From Trifolium pratense (lineage: Eukaryota > Streptophyta > Magnoliopsida > Fabales > Fabaceae): a DNA stretch of 64,000 bases. Below, in pieces: positions 1 to 10,644 of this stretch. Each line of letters opens with the position of its first letter. The stretch's first letter is position 1. A program made the translations under genes and the position numbers. The DNA lies in assembly GCF_020283565.1 (NCBI RefSeq), contig NC_060059.1, positions 14,205,501-14,269,500 of the forward strand, read 5' to 3'. Under the pieces are notes generated by a model. That model did not search any database and had not been told where the DNA came from. It saw only the letters and a program-made list of their open reading frames with translations.

Positions 1-2809
1 CTGAAATGTATTCTGCTTCTGCTGTAGACAAAGCTATAGTAGTTTGTCTTTTACTAGCCCAGGAGATAAGGTTTTCACCAACAAATTGACAATTGCCACT
101 TGTGGATTTTCTTTCAATTTTATCTCCAGCATAGTCAGCATCACAGAATCCATTTAGCACATAATCATTGGATTTCTTATAGAGAAGTCCAAGATTAGTT
201 GTTCCTTTCAGATACCTAAAGATTCTCTTTACAGCTGTAAGATGAGATTCTCTAGGATCTGACTGGAATCTTGCACATAAGCAAACACTGAATAAAATAT
301 CTGGTCTAGAGGCTGTCAGATAGAGTAAGGAGCCAATCATACCTCTGTAGACCTTTTGATCTACCTTTCCTTCATCATCTGACTTGCCCATGTTGGTAGT
401 TGGATGCATAGGAGTGTTCATTATCTTGCAGTCATCTAGATTGAATTTCTTCAGAAGTTCTTTAGTGTATTTTGATTGATGAACATAAGTTCCTTCCTTC
501 TTCTGATTGATTTGAATTCCAAGAAAGAACTTCAACTCTCCCATCATGCTCATTTCAAATTCATCCTGCATTATCTTAGAAAAATTCTTGCACAAAGCAG
601 CATTAGTAGAACCAAAAATAATATCATCAACATAAATTTGAATAATTAAAATGTCTTCTTTGGTTGTTTTTCTAAAGAGTGTGCAGTCAACCTTTCCTTT
701 TTCAAAACCCTTTTCAAGAAGGAAATTACTGAGTCTATCATACCAAGCTCTTGGAGCTTGTTTCAGACCATACAGTGATTTCTTCAGTTTAAAAACATGT
801 TCAGGGTTTGAGATATCTTCAAAACCAGGAGGTTGCTTAACATACACTTCTTCAGAAATAAAACCATTTAAGAAGGCACTTTTAACATCCATCTGATATA
901 AGGTTATTCCATGATTAACAGCATAAGATAGAAGTAACCTGATTGCTTCAAGTCTAGCAACTGGTGCAAAGGTTTCAGTATAGTCAATCCCCTCTTGTTG
1001 ACTATAACCTTGTGCAACCAATCTAGCCTTGTTCCTTACCACTTCACCTTGTTCATTCAGCTTGTTTCTGAATACCCATTTTGTTCCAATAATGTTCTTG
1101 TGTGAAGGTTTAGGCACTAGAGTCCATACATCATTCCTTTGGAATTGATTCAGCTCTTCTTGCATTGCTACAATCCAAGCATCATCCTTCAGAGCTTCAT
1201 CAATCTTTGAAGGTTCCATCATTGAGATAAGACCAACTAATGATTCCTCATTTCTCAGTTGAGATCTTGTCTTTCTTGGACTATCTTTGTTGCCTAAGAT
1301 CAGTTCCTCTGGATGTGATGACTTGTATTTGAAAGTATTTCTTGGGGGCTCATCATCTTCAGACTCATCAACTTCAGGTTCAGCAGATGCTTCAGTTCTT
1401 GGTTGTTCAGAGTCTGTAGGAACTATTGTGTTCAGAGGTACTTCAGAGAATGGATGTTCTGAGTAGTTTGGAATATCTGAATATTGATCCTCTGATACCT
1501 GAAATCTAGACAAACCTTCCACAAGCTCTGACACTTGGTCAGGCTCTTTGTCATCAAATTTGACATGCATACTTTCTTCCACAGTATGTGTTTCAGAAAT
1601 ATACAGTCTGTATGCTTTTGAGCGTTCAGAGTATCCTATAAAGATACCCTTATAACCTCTAGCATCAAATTTCTTTAGATGGACTTTGTTGTTTAAGATG
1701 TAACATGTACATCCAAACTGATGAAAATAAGAAATATCAGGTTTTCTTCCTTTGAACAATTCATAAGCAGTTTTGTTCAACTTAGATCTGATATAGATTC
1801 TATTTTGAACATAACATGCTGTGTTTACAGCTTCTGCCCATAAAAACTTTGCTACATTTGTTTCATGCATCATGGTTCTGGCCATTTCTTGCAGAGTTCT
1901 ATTCTTCCTTTCTACAACCCCATTTTGTTGAGGAGTTCTAGGAGAAGAGAATTCATGCAGAATGCCAAATTTTTCACAAAAGTTTTCAAAAGGTTCATTT
2001 TCAAATTCTCCACCATGATCACTTCTAACTTTTAAAATAGTGTAGCCTTTTTCATTTTGAATTTGTTTGCAGAAGATGCTAAACTCATCATAAGCTTCAT
2101 CTTTTGTTCTTAGGAATTTTACCCAAGTCCATCTACTGTAGTCATCAACAATCACTAATCCATACTTCTTTCCATTGATTGAAGCAGTATTAACTGGTCC
2201 AAAAAGATCAATGTGAAGAAGTTCCAATGGTCTTGAGGTAGAGACAATGTTCTTAGGTTTAAAAGAAGATTTTGTAATCTTTCCTTTTTGACATGAACCA
2301 CAAAGTGTGTTTGAGTGATATTTGATTTTAGGTAAACCTCTGACAAGGTCAAGCTTGCTAAGCTTGGAGATTAACCTCCAGTTAGCATGGCCTAACCTCT
2401 TATGCCAGATCCATTTTTCTTCACTCAAGGTCAAAAGACACATCACTTTTTGTTCATTCAAATCAGAAAGATTAATTTTATAAACATTGTTCTTTCTCAG
2501 ACCTTTGAAAATCATGGTGTTATCAGATTGTTTAGACACAGTACATGATTCCTTATTAAAGACAACTACATAACCATTGTCGCAAAATTGACTTATGCTC
2601 AATAAATTATGCTTAAGTCCATCAACTAACCAAACATCATTAATAGATAGGGAGGAATTACCTACTGTACCTGTACCTATTATCTTTCCTTTCTGATTTC
2701 CTCCAAAACCAACAGAACCTCCTTCTTTCATAGTCAGCTTAGAGAATAGTTGTTTATCACCAGTCATGTGCCTTGAACACCCACTATCCAGATACCATGA
2801 ATGATTCAT
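1..2809 (-). CDS. pol: copia pol polyprotein (protease-integrase-RT-RNase H), 3'-truncated by window
   Basis: The minus frame starting at ATG 2809 stays open to position 1; I checked phase near 2029, 631 and 10. Domains in order: retropepsin [12 protein letters not shown] (near 2790), GAG-pre-integrase WHKRLGH (near 2400), integrase core with the HIDLFGP and VDDYSRW aspartates (near 2210 and 2140) and the glutamate in [10 protein letters not shown] (near 1920), reverse transcriptase with [11 protein letters not shown] (near 760) and YVDD (near 625), then the RNase H STAEAEY motif (near 20). It makes and integrates the cDNA of the element. The frame opens just after the gag stop in a different phase, so expression needs frameshifting, re-initiation or a spliced message. 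The C-terminus is outside the window. Confidence 0.92.
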   Translation of the reverse strand, partial: MNHSWYLDSGCSRHMTGDKQLFSKLTMKEGGSVGFGGNQKGKIIGTGTVGNSSLSINDVWLVDGLKHNLLSISQFCDNGYVVVFNKESCTVSKQSDNTMIFKGLRKNNVYKINLSDLNEQKVMCLLTLSEEKWIWHKRLGHANWRLISKLSKLDLVRGLPKIKYHSNTLCGSCQKGKITKSSFKPKNIVSTSRPLELLHIDLFGPVNTASINGKKYGLVIVDDYSRWTWVKFLRTKDEAYDEFSIFCKQIQNEKGYTILKVRSDHGGEFENEPFENFCEKFGILHEFSSPRTPQQNGVVERKNRTLQEMARTMMHETNVAKFLWAEAVNTACYVQNRIYIRSKLNKTAYELFKGRKPDISYFHQFGCTCYILNNKVHLKKFDARGYKGIFIGYSERSKAYRLYISETHTVEESMHVKFDDKEPDQVSELVEGLSRFQVSEDQYSDIPNYSEHPFSEVPLNTIVPTDSEQPRTEASAEPEVDESEDDEPPRNTFKYKSSHPEELILGNKDSPRKTRSQLRNEESLVGLISMMEPSKIDEALKDDAWIVAMQEELNQFQRNDVWTLVPKPSHKNIIGTKWVFRNKLNEQGEVVRNKARLVAQGYSQQEGIDYTETFAPVARLEAIRLLLSYAVNHGITLYQMDVKSAFLNGFISEEVYVKQPPGFEDISNPEHVFKLKKSLYGLKQAPRAWYDRLSNFLLEKGFEKGKVDCTLFRKTTKEDILIIQIYVDDIIFGSTNAALCKNFSKIMQDEFEMSMMGELKFFLGIQINQKKEGTYVHQSKYTKELLKKFNLDDCKIMNTPMHPTTNMGKSDDEGKVDQKVYRGMIGSLLYLTASRPDILFSVCLCARFQSDPRESHLTAVKRIFRYLKGTTNLGLLYKKSNDYVLNGFCDADYAGDKIERKSTSGNCQFVGENLISWASKRQTTIALSTAEAEYIS

Positions 2810-2847
2810 GATACTTCTTTGAGTGACAGGCTGTATGAGAAACAACT

Positions 2848-5244
2848 TTAATCACTACGGTGGAACTCTTTATCACAGTTAATGATAAGGTCATCCCAGT
2901 ATTCTTCCTCTTCATTTGTCAAGTTCTGATTGTTATCTTGAGAACTTGTCAGCCATTGATCAAGGACATAAGCCCTTCTTCCTTTGCATAGAACTTGTTT
3001 CCAAACTCTAGGTAGGACATATCCTTTCCTAGTTGGTAAATCTGAATGATACATAATTTCAGCTTTTGGTACCCATCTTCTGGGTCCACGCTTGTTAGTC
3101 CAAACATGCTTATTATGTTGTCTAGTGTTAGAGAAAGACCTTGGTTTGGAATAATAACCTTTTTGAAATCTTTTCTTTGTTTGAAATCTGTTATTGTTCC
3201 AAGATTTGGATTGTTTATGATTCCAGGGTTTGTATCTATTATCAATCCTATTTTCTGATTGATTATATCTACTGACTCTAGAATCATAAATAATCTGAGT
3301 CTTGTACTTCATCTGAGATTTAGAATTTTTCCTTTTAAAAACTTCTGATGTTTTAGGTTGACTAACTTCAGGTACTGAAGTTCCTTTGAATCCAGAATTT
3401 GAAGTCTCAGATGTTGAAGCTTTCAGAACTTCTGAACTAATGTTCTCAGGTTCTGAACAACTTCTATCTTCTGAACTTTTCTTTCCAGATCCTGAGGGAC
3501 TAGGTTCCTCTGAGCTGTCAGCTTCTAAATCACTCAGATCATCATTGTCATTTTCACAAATGCCAGGATTCTTTCCCTCTTCACTTGGTGGAACAACATA
3601 ATAAACCCAAGATTTTCCAACCTTTTTGGCAAAGGTCTTCAGCTTTGAATATGTTCTACCATATTCATAGCCAAGTCCTTCTCCTCTATGTCTCAAGACA
3701 TTATAAATTCTATTAGCAGCTTTGCTCTTCCCAAGGTTGAGATGCACAAACTGTTGAAGAGCTATTTCCTGCTCATCAATAGGTTTGTGACAAACAGCAC
3801 AACCCTTTTCAAAATCATCTACTCTATTCAGAGTTTCTTGATATAGACCTTGAAAATGTTCTGCTTGCTCAGTCAGAGTGTTAAGCTTTTCTTGTAAAAC
3901 TTTTTGTTTACTTAACACTCTGAGATGTTTCTCAATGACCTTGTTAAGTGCAGTTATAAGTTGAGATTTAGAGCAGTCAGAAAATACCTCATCAGTTACT
4001 TCTGAATCTGATTCTGATTCATCGTCTGAGTCTACATCTGAGTCAGCTGAAGCCATCAGGGCTAGATTTGCCTCTTCTTCTTCCTCAACTTCTTCCTCAG
4101 ATGATAGCTCTTCAAAAGTAGCCATCAGACTCTTTTTCAATTTGCTCTTGAATTGTTGCTTCTTTGAGCTGTATCTTTTGCTTTTGTCTTTAGCAGACAT
4201 TTCTGGACAATCAGCAATAAAGTGTCCAGGCTTCTTACAGTTGAAGCAATTCTTCTGATCATCCTTTTTGCTGACAAAATTTCTGGAGCTGTTACCTCCT
4301 CTGAAATTTCTTTTGTTAAATCTGTTCCATTGCTGAAACTTGGTGAATAAAGCAAACTCATCCTCATTCATCTCATCCTCTTGACCATCAGCAGAAGATT
4401 CTTCTTCAATATCAAGAAGCTGAGTCTTAAGAGCCTTAGAAGTAGTCTTAGTTGACTGTAAAGCCACTGACTTAGACTTCTTCTTAGTTTCTGAGTCAGC
4501 ATCCAGAACCATCTCATGGCTTCTGAGATTGCTTATCAGAGCTTCAAGACTCAGAGTCTTGAGATTTTGAGCTTCCTCTATTGCAGTGACCTTAGGTCTC
4601 CAAGCAATAGGAAGACTTCTCAGAATCTTCTGAACATGGTCATAGGTTGAATAACTTCTCTTAAGAGCTTTAAGCCCAGATACAAGGATTTGAAACCTTG
4701 TAAACATAGTCTCAATGTTTTCATCTTGTTGCATAGTGAAAAGTTCATATTGCCTTATCAAAAGACTAGCTTTAGCCTCTTGAACCTTTTCATTACCATC
4801 ATAGGTAGCACACATAGAATCAAAGATAGATTTAGCAGTAGACTTGTTCTCTATTCTGACATAATCCTCATGTCTAATGGCTCCAACAACAATATCCTTT
4901 ACTCTATGATGTTTTGTGTAGATTTTTAGGTTAGCTGGTGTGAGTAACTTTCTATTCTCCATGGACAACCTACCATGTTCATTCAAGTTTTCAAAAGTTA
5001 CTCCCAACTCAACCAAATCCCACAACTCATGATCAATAGCAGTAATATTGCTATACAGTCTCTCTTTCCACCATTCAAATAATGAAGCATCACCATTGAA
5101 TATAGGGGCTTTTCTATTGCCACTATGTTCATGTGATTCATTACTTAAGTAGTCATAACCAAAAGCATTTCTAGGACCACCACCAGCACCACTGGCCTCA
5201 CCTTCACCAGTAGTTCTAGTACTACTATCATCTCCTCCAGACAT
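2848..5244 (-). CDS. gag: copia Gag polyprotein, 798 aa
   Basis: The N-terminal part (about residues 45-250) is a UBN2/DUF4219-type copia capsid region with [15 protein letters not shown] and [27 protein letters not shown] zinc knuckle ([14 protein letters not shown], about residue 331) binds the genomic RNA. It is followed by acidic stretches (EEEVEEEEE) and a long basic, Ser-rich tail that is unusually large for copia Gag but typical of the SIRE-like group. The start ATG at 5244 lies about 60 bases inside the PBS. The stop at 2848 is followed closely by the pol frame. A gag fragment at 39871-40605 is clearly homologous and shares the N-terminal motifs. Confidence 0.93.
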   Translation of the reverse strand: MSGGDDSSTRTTGEGEASGAGGGPRNAFGYDYLSNESHEHSGNRKAPIFNGDASLFEWWKERLYSNITAIDHELWDLVELGVTFENLNEHGRLSMENRKLLTPANLKIYTKHHRVKDIVVGAIRHEDYVRIENKSTAKSIFDSMCATYDGNEKVQEAKASLLIRQYELFTMQQDENIETMFTRFQILVSGLKALKRSYSTYDHVQKILRSLPIAWRPKVTAIEEAQNLKTLSLEALISNLRSHEMVLDADSETKKKSKSVALQSTKTTSKALKTQLLDIEEESSADGQEDEMNEDEFALFTKFQQWNRFNKRNFRGGNSSRNFVSKKDDQKNCFNCKKPGHFIADCPEMSAKDKSKRYSSKKQQFKSKLKKSLMATFEELSSEEEVEEEEEANLALMASADSDVDSDDESESDSEVTDEVFSDCSKSQLITALNKVIEKHLRVLSKQKVLQEKLNTLTEQAEHFQGLYQETLNRVDDFEKGCAVCHKPIDEQEIALQQFVHLNLGKSKAANRIYNVLRHRGEGLGYEYGRTYSKLKTFAKKVGKSWVYYVVPPSEEGKNPGICENDNDDLSDLEADSSEEPSPSGSGKKSSEDRSCSEPENISSEVLKASTSETSNSGFKGTSVPEVSQPKTSEVFKRKNSKSQMKYKTQIIYDSRVSRYNQSENRIDNRYKPWNHKQSKSWNNNRFQTKKRFQKGYYSKPRSFSNTRQHNKHVWTNKRGPRRWVPKAEIMYHSDLPTRKGYVLPRVWKQVLCKGRRAYVLDQWLTSSQDNNQNLTNEEEEYWDDLIINCDKEFHRSD

Positions 5245-5300
5245 AGTGTTCTCACAAGATCTTTACTGTCTCACTGTTAAGTGAAAGTAACAGACCAGGT

Positions 5301-5312
5301 GCTCTGATGCCA
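5301..5312 (-). other. primer-binding site, initiator-Met tRNA type
   Basis: The minus strand reads TGGCATCAGAGC, one mismatch from the common plant copia PBS TGGTATCAGAGC. It sits two bases inside the LTR end and fixes the element's orientation. Confidence 0.85.
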
Positions 5313-5314
5313 AT

Positions 5315-6432
5315 TGAAGGTGTGAAAACACAAGAAGGGGGGGGGGGGTTGAATTGTGTTTTAGCTAAGTTAAAACTTTTTCAAGTTCTTAACTCAACTA
5401 TGTTCGCAGCGGATAAATAACACAAATAATAATAAGAGAGAGAGAGAAAAAACACACAAGCAGTTTATACTGGTTCCTCTCACAAAACGAGAGTAGTCCA
5501 GTCCCCTTGCACTTCCAAGGGAGTTCACTATAATCACACAAGATTACACCTGCTCAAGCACACAAGCAAGAGACTTCACAACTATGCTCAAGCACACAAG
5601 CTTAAGACTTCACACTTAAACACACAAGTTTAAGTTTCACACTTAAGCACACAAGCTTAAGTTACACACGTAACAATAAAGTATATAAAAATATACAAGT
5701 GCTCTTAGATGAACCTAAAGAGAGCAAATACAAGTATTACAGAGTATTTGGCTAAAGTGCAAAAACACTTGAGAGAGGTTCAGAGCTTGTATATCAGGGA
5801 GTTCAGAGTTTGTTCAGCGCACGTTCAATTCTTGATAATTGTATATTTGTTGTAGCTGAATCTTCTAGTATATATACCACTAGAAAAGAGTCGTTGCAAG
5901 AGAACCGTTGGAGTTGATAAACTTTTGTCTTCAAGCAGTCTGTCTTGATGCAGTTGGTTGTATCCAAAACTAAGAAAGAGTTTCAGGTACTTTGACTACT
6001 GCAGAGTGGACTTTCCTTATTCAGCTAACAAAACTGAAGACCCACGTTCTCAAGACAGGACAGACAAAACAGAGGTAGCTGAACTGATCAGGCTTGAAAG
6101 GTCCTTTTCTCCATTGGTAGAAGAGTTGACTGGTGAAAGGAATCTTCACAGCTTTCAAAGAGATCTTCAGAGTTTGATGAAGCTCGTAGACAGACAGAAG
6201 TACTGAAGTCTTCATCCTCTGAACGTTGTAACCTCTGAAGTCCAACATCTTCTGAGCGCTTGTGAACTTCTGAGTTCACATCCTCTGAACTCCACTCAGG
6301 ACTTAAATGATGCTTATATCTGCGCACTCAAAATAAATTTTTAGTCCTTCCAATTGTTAATTAATACTTTGTTATCATCAAAACCTTTATAGATTTAGGG
6401 GCAAACATTTTTAAATCAATTTTGTTCCAACA
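5315..6432 (-). repeat. copia 5' LTR (1118 bp)
   Basis: On the minus strand it begins TGTTGGAACAAAATTG and ends TTCA, giving TG...CA termini directly next to the PBS. It contains a run of about 14 G at 5336-5349. Between about 5550 and 5670 it holds short degenerate tandem units around AAGCACACAAGCTTAAG. The 3' partner LTR is outside the window, so an age estimate is not possible here. Confidence 0.88.
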
Positions 6433-6485
6433 TCCTCTCCCCTCCCCTCCCCTTCATTAAAATCCCTCCCCTCCCCTCATCTTTT
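6433..6485. repeat. C-rich low-complexity tract
   Basis: Repeated CCCCTCC-type pentamer/hexamer units flank the copia LTR directly. No coding signal. Confidence 0.7.
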
Positions 6486-6585
6486 TTAAACCATCATTTG
6501 TATGCAATTAGTGAAAGAATTAGTGAAAATTGATAATTTGTTAGCCTTTACATTAGTAACTTTCAGGTATTTATAAAAGAGTTAG

Positions 6586-7776
6586 GATCCGTCGACACCA
6601 GGTGTCAAACTTTAATTTGACACCAAATCTCAACCCTCTATTTGTTTTAATCAAAGTCCAATAATCGTTTTTTATATTAACTCATGTGTGTATCTATTAG
6701 GAGATTTCTTATTTGTTGGTCCCATAAAAATTGATTTGTTGTTCTAAAAAATATTTGTGTAAAAAAAAAAAAAACTCAATTTGAAAACGATATCGAGTCA
6801 TGATACATTATTTGGGTGTGTTTGTTTCAAGGTTTGTAAAGTTATTCCTGGGAATATGAGATCTAGAATGTAACATTGCTATGTTTGTTTCAAGTTTTGA
6901 AAATTTGTTCCCAGGAATTTTTTAATCCCAGGAATGTTAATTACACATAACTTTTACACTTGTTATTCCCATGCTAATAGGGTGAGAATATAACATTCCC
7001 ATGGGAATAAAACTCAATTTCCTATAACTTCTCATAACTTCCCACTACCACTCACATTTATTTGCATTTTTATTTTTTCAATTTTTTATTTTATATAAAT
7101 TTTAAAAACATTCCCAGGAAATCTAAATTTTAACCAAACACATGAGTAGGAATATTATTCCTGGAAATAATATTCCTAGGAATATCATTCCAAGGAATGC
7201 AATTTCATACCTTGAAACAAACACACCCTTTGATTCTACAAATTTTGTTATGCTCCATCCCATGGTTAATTCCCCACATGGATTGCAAAATATATTGACA
7301 ACATATCTAAAATTCATGAAATCGATTTCAATCAGGGGAAGGTAGTGAAACTAGGGTATTTGGATGAGTTTGTTTAAATTGATAATTTTGTGGGAATTGT
7401 GTTTTGAAATTAAAGATCGATTAAAAAAAAAATCATGATTGCATAGCCTCATTGAATTTCAGAATATTTATTTGTTGAATCACACAGAAAAAACACCCAG
7501 GTTTGTTGGTATGAATGATGAGCTGATTGTGTCGTTGAGAATTGGAGATTGGTAAGAACTAAGAAGAAATATGATTTTTTGGTTGGCTTTTTAAACTTTG
7601 TTGTTCGTCGGCAGAACCCACAAAGTAGAAAAAACCAGTGTGAGGATTAGGTGTAGTTGAGGGACAATAAAACACCCAAGTTAATTTAACAAATAATTGT
7701 GGACCATTGGATTAAAAGAAATAGATGGTTAATATTTGGTGTTAAACTTTAGTTTGACACCTAGTGTCAACGCATC
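6586..7776. mobile_element. Non-autonomous TIR DNA transposon
   Basis: Terminal inverted repeats of about 60 bp are visible. The left end GTCGACACCAGGTGTCAAAC at 6591 matches the reverse complement of the right end, whose core is GTTTGACACCTAGTGTCAAC (ending at 7771). The match continues inward through a second GGTGTCAAA-like block and CTCTATTTGTTTTAATC. No transposase is present. Long TIRs suggest a MULE-like origin, but I could not find a clear 8-10 bp target duplication. A second MITE (6814-7228) is inserted in its interior. Confidence 0.7.
6814..7228. mobile_element. MITE nested in the larger TIR element (Harbinger/Tourist-like)
   Basis: 415 bp with perfect 19-bp TIRs, GGGTGTGTTTGTTTCAAGG and its reverse complement, flanked by TTT on both sides. 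Sub-terminal repeats of the type ATTCCCAGGAAT or CCTAGGAAT occur several times on both arms. No transposase. The 3-bp duplication and TIR start fit PIF/Harbinger, which normally prefers TWA, so the class is tentative. Confidence 0.78.
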
Positions 7777-8389
7777 AAACGGTCTCTTCTCCGTTATATT
7801 TTTTTTAATGATTTATTTAAAGTTTTTGCAGAAACTATATGAAAGCTTATTTTATTTATTTATTTATTTATTTATGAACTATACATTGGCCTCTTCCTCA
7901 TGGGATAATATTTTGCCTCTTATTGATTTGTTTTTATTAATTTAGCATGCTGAAGTAGTAGGTTTAAAAACCTTTTACAGACAATGTTTGAGTTGAAAAA
8001 GGGGCTGTCTTAGTCTCAAAGATTGTCACAAGAAGTTTTTATATGGTTGCTGCAGATATTAATGTTAATGAGGTAAATGGTTTTCAATGCTTATATTCAT
8101 GTATGATTTTTTCTGCTTTGTAAATTTGAAATTCCAAATCTTTAACTTCACTTTTTGCTCAAGGCTATGACTATTCTCAACAAACCATGTTCTCAATCAA
8201 TGGAGTTCTAACTAATTGAGAATTTGAGCACTTTATACGTGTCTACTACTTTTGAAACAAGGAAACATTATTTTGTCATTTGATTGAATATAATTTTTTG
8301 TACTACACCATAAGGAAATAGATGGTATTTATAAAGATAGTAATTATTTGTGTTTTATGAATCATTGACTTTCAGGTATTTATAAAAAT
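7777..8389. other. Intergenic DNA, partly duplicated at 20660-20830
   Basis: No convincing gene. Blocks around 7796-7830 (tttttaatgatttatttaaa) and 8275-8310 (catttgattgaatata) recur at 20676-20712 and 20796-20822. The block at 8371-8389 (actttcaggtatttataaaa) matches 6560-6580. Together these indicate an old local duplication. Confidence 0.5.
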
Positions 8390-8751
8390 TGTTAGTAGTT
8401 GAGGTACTAGTGATAGTTTAGAAAATAGTTAGATAGTGTAGAATGCGTAGTTGATAGTTGAATAGTAGTAGCAAGTAGTGTGAGGATCACTTAGATCAAG
8501 AATATATTGTATTGCTCTCCACTTGAATACATTACAAATGAGCCATAGGTTACATATTTATAGGTGTGGATGGCATATTCTAGATCCCTTATTCTAGATC
8601 ATTCATGATATGTCCTAATACTTACTTATTCTACTAACTACTCAAGTAATCTAGAAAGTTTTACAAGTTTACAACATCACTTAATAACTATTAATTATTC
8701 TACAACTTACGAATTCTAGTAAATTCTAGAAATGTGCATCATATTCTAACA
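8390..8751 (-). repeat. 3' LTR of deleted copia element
   Basis: 362 bp, ending in TG...CA and matching 20294-20657. It is preceded on the minus strand by a purine-rich tract AAGGAGGAGT (8752-8761), the likely polypurine tract. Confidence 0.88.
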
Positions 8752-8824
8752 CTCCTCCTTGATGCATATTTCGGTAACTCTAACCATAGTTCATCGTTGC
8801 TCAAAACTTGTTCTATCCGAATCC

Positions 8825-9279
8825 TCGTTTGATGAGACAGTGATCAATTCTATTGTACCATTCTCGATGAGCTTTCTTGAGTCCATATAAAGGTTTTCTT
8901 AGTCTTGGAAGTTTTTCTTGATTGTCTTTTGTCCATAGTTGTTGTTTTGACGCCACTTGATAACTTTTAGAATCAAGCATGGAAAAGTTGCAAGTTTCAT
9001 ATATATATCCACCAATGATTTTATTCTTGTCGGAGAAATTTCTTGTTGAGGAGGTGAAGGTGGCATACCCGATTCTTCTAGTGCTTCTTTCATATCTTCT
9101 ATGTTTGATTGTGGTTTTAGAGTATATTTGAAGTTTATTGGAGAGCTTCTATTTCTTTTCTCCATTTTTACTTTGGCTATCTCGTGTCTTTTATTGTCAT
9201 ATATTGAACATGTGTCTCCTTCAAAGTGAAGAATATAGCCTTTCTCCATCATTTGACCAATACTCAATAGATTTTCTTT
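8825..9279 (-). pseudogene. copia pol remnant: pre-integrase, linker and RT scrap
   Basis: Minus reading starts with LKENLLSIGQMMEKGYILHF, the GAG-pre-integrase segment. It then jumps within about 30 codons to the linker normally found after integrase (SPTRIKSLVDIYMKL) and, in another frame, to KPLYGLKKAHREWYN of the RT. The HRRFGH motif, all of integrase and most of RT are therefore deleted. The segment continues the protease frame at 17930 once the Athila-like insertion and its GAGGG duplication are taken out. Confidence 0.8.
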
Positions 9280-9284
9280 GAGGG

Positions 9285-10511
9285 TGATGACAAATCGTCA
9301 CACTCTCTAATCCATGCCTATTTTAGCAACATTAGATGCATTTTAGTAGGTTTTTAGCAATAAATATAAGAGAAATCTAACCATTAGCTTGATTACTTGT
9401 TTTGCAAGAAAACAGGAAAAACTGCAGGATTTGAAGGATTTTCACTACGCTGGGGGCGTAGCCCATCACGCGCCGCGTGATGGAGCTCACAGAGAGCCAA
9501 GATTGGGACCCTGATCACGCGCCGCGTGATGCCTTACCACGCGCGGCGTGAAGTCTTGATTGAAGAAGAAGATTGCCTCTGACTTGATCACGCGCCGCGT
9601 GATTCTGTTACTACGCGCGGCGTAGTTGATGGATTTGCAACCACGCGCGGCGTGGTAGATCTGGCGCGCGGCGTGGTTGCCTTCTGTATATATATTTTCT
9701 GCATAATTCTGTTTTCGGGTTGGAAAATTCTGCATCTTTTCACTACATTCTGGTTTGGAACTTGAAGATCGTGATTCAACACTCCAGCGGAGAGCTCCAA
9801 GCGCATCAGATCATGGATTCACAAGCCGTGGCGATGAAGCGAGGAAGCGTACGAAGAACGATGAGGAGCTAAACTCCCTCGGAGGTAGAATCTAGGATAG
9901 TTTAGAATGTAGTTCAGCTGAATGTAACCTGCAATTGTGTAAGATCATACTCTCTTTATAGTGTTCATTCAATTCAAGTCTGTTTCTAATGCTTTACAAT
10001 CCTTCATTAGTGTTGTAATGATTTTGAGTTAAGTCACGTGCGAGAGTATTGATTTAATGTCTGAACTGAATTGTATTGAGCGCTCGAGTGTCTCCGGTCG
10101 AGAGATTGAGGCATAGAGTGTAGCCAACGATTGACGCGCGTTAATATCATTCGTTGTAGGTAGCTTCCGCCCGAGAGATCAGGGGAGTATCGACAACGAA
10201 TAGAGTGGATTTTGACAAGAGATTGCGATTCACTATTTTGTCGATCTAGTTGTGAATACTTGAGTAGATCTTATGACATTGTAGGTTGCATGCGGTTAGC
10301 TATAGACTAGATGATTCCGATGATTCTACCTCGCTTTTCCATATTATCAAGCACATTTTCTAGCAATTCATTACTCAACATACCCCCAATTTATGTGTAT
10401 TTTCTGTATAATGTCTATGAACACAATGCGACTAGTTTGATCACACAATCCCTGTGGATCGATATTTTTATTACTACGTGGTTTTCGTGCACTTGCGAAA
10501 TTTATCCATCA
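9285..10511 (+). repeat. 5' LTR of Athila-like element
   Basis: Begins TGATGACAAATCG and ends AATTTATCCATCA. A GC-rich block of palindromes (9445-9676) interrupts an otherwise ordinary sequence. The ORFs inside are a by-product of these repeats. Confidence 0.93.
9445..9676. repeat. Cluster of CpG-rich palindromes in the LTR
   Basis: Seven or eight units share an ACGCG core. Examples are CATCACGCGCCGCGTGATG (9464-9482), ATCACGCGCCGCGTGAT (9514-9530, 9587-9603), ACTACGCGCGGCGTAGT (9610-9626) and ACCACGCGCGGCGTGGT (9640-9656). The flanks vary but remain complementary (ATC/GAT, ACT/AGT, ACC/GGT). The same block recurs in the right LTR at about 16858-17089. Confidence 0.88.
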
Positions 10512-10517
10512 AGTTTT

Positions 10518-10535
10518 TGGCGCCGTTGCCGGGGA
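10518..10535 (+). other. primer-binding site, Athila/Tat gypsy type
   Basis: TGGCGCCGTTGCCGGGGA lies six bases after the LTR end. This motif is characteristic of Athila and Tat gypsy elements in plants. Confidence 0.85.
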
Positions 10536-10644
10536 TTGTGATTGATTCAACTAGGCAATAGTGTTCATATTTTCTGTGTTTTCTTTATTATTTTCTGTTT
10601 TATATTTTTCTCCCGGAGCGTTCTACTTGTGTGTTTCATTGTGC

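Larger units (their letters stand above)
1..6432 (-). mobile_element. Ty1/copia LTR retrotransposon, 5' part (SIRE/Maximus-like), truncated by window edge
   Basis: Read on the minus strand the order is 5' LTR (6432-5315), primer-binding site, gag and pol (protease, integrase, reverse transcriptase, RNase H). The frame runs off at position 1, so the 3' LTR lies outside. Gag and pol are both open, so the copy may be young. The large gag with a CCHC knuckle and the separate pol frame resemble the SIRE/Maximus group, but the lineage is an inference. A second, decayed copy of the same family lies at 39500-40872. The 5-bp target duplication cannot be checked because only one end is present; the flanking candidate is TCCTC at 6433-6437. 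Confidence 0.93.

Noticed and set aside
2949..3601. ORFs of 70-112 aa on both strands over copia gag
   Set aside because: Shadows of the 798-aa gag frame.
9445..9676. Regularly spaced palindromes as a CRISPR-like array
   Set aside because: Units differ in flanks, spacing is irregular, and the context is a plant retrotransposon LTR.
9487..9806. Minus-strand ORFs of 72-82 aa in the Athila LTR (repeated at 16900-17219)
   Set aside because: They are open only because of the CpG palindromes; repeated HAAR/TPRVV words reflect the repeats, and no protein family is recognisable.
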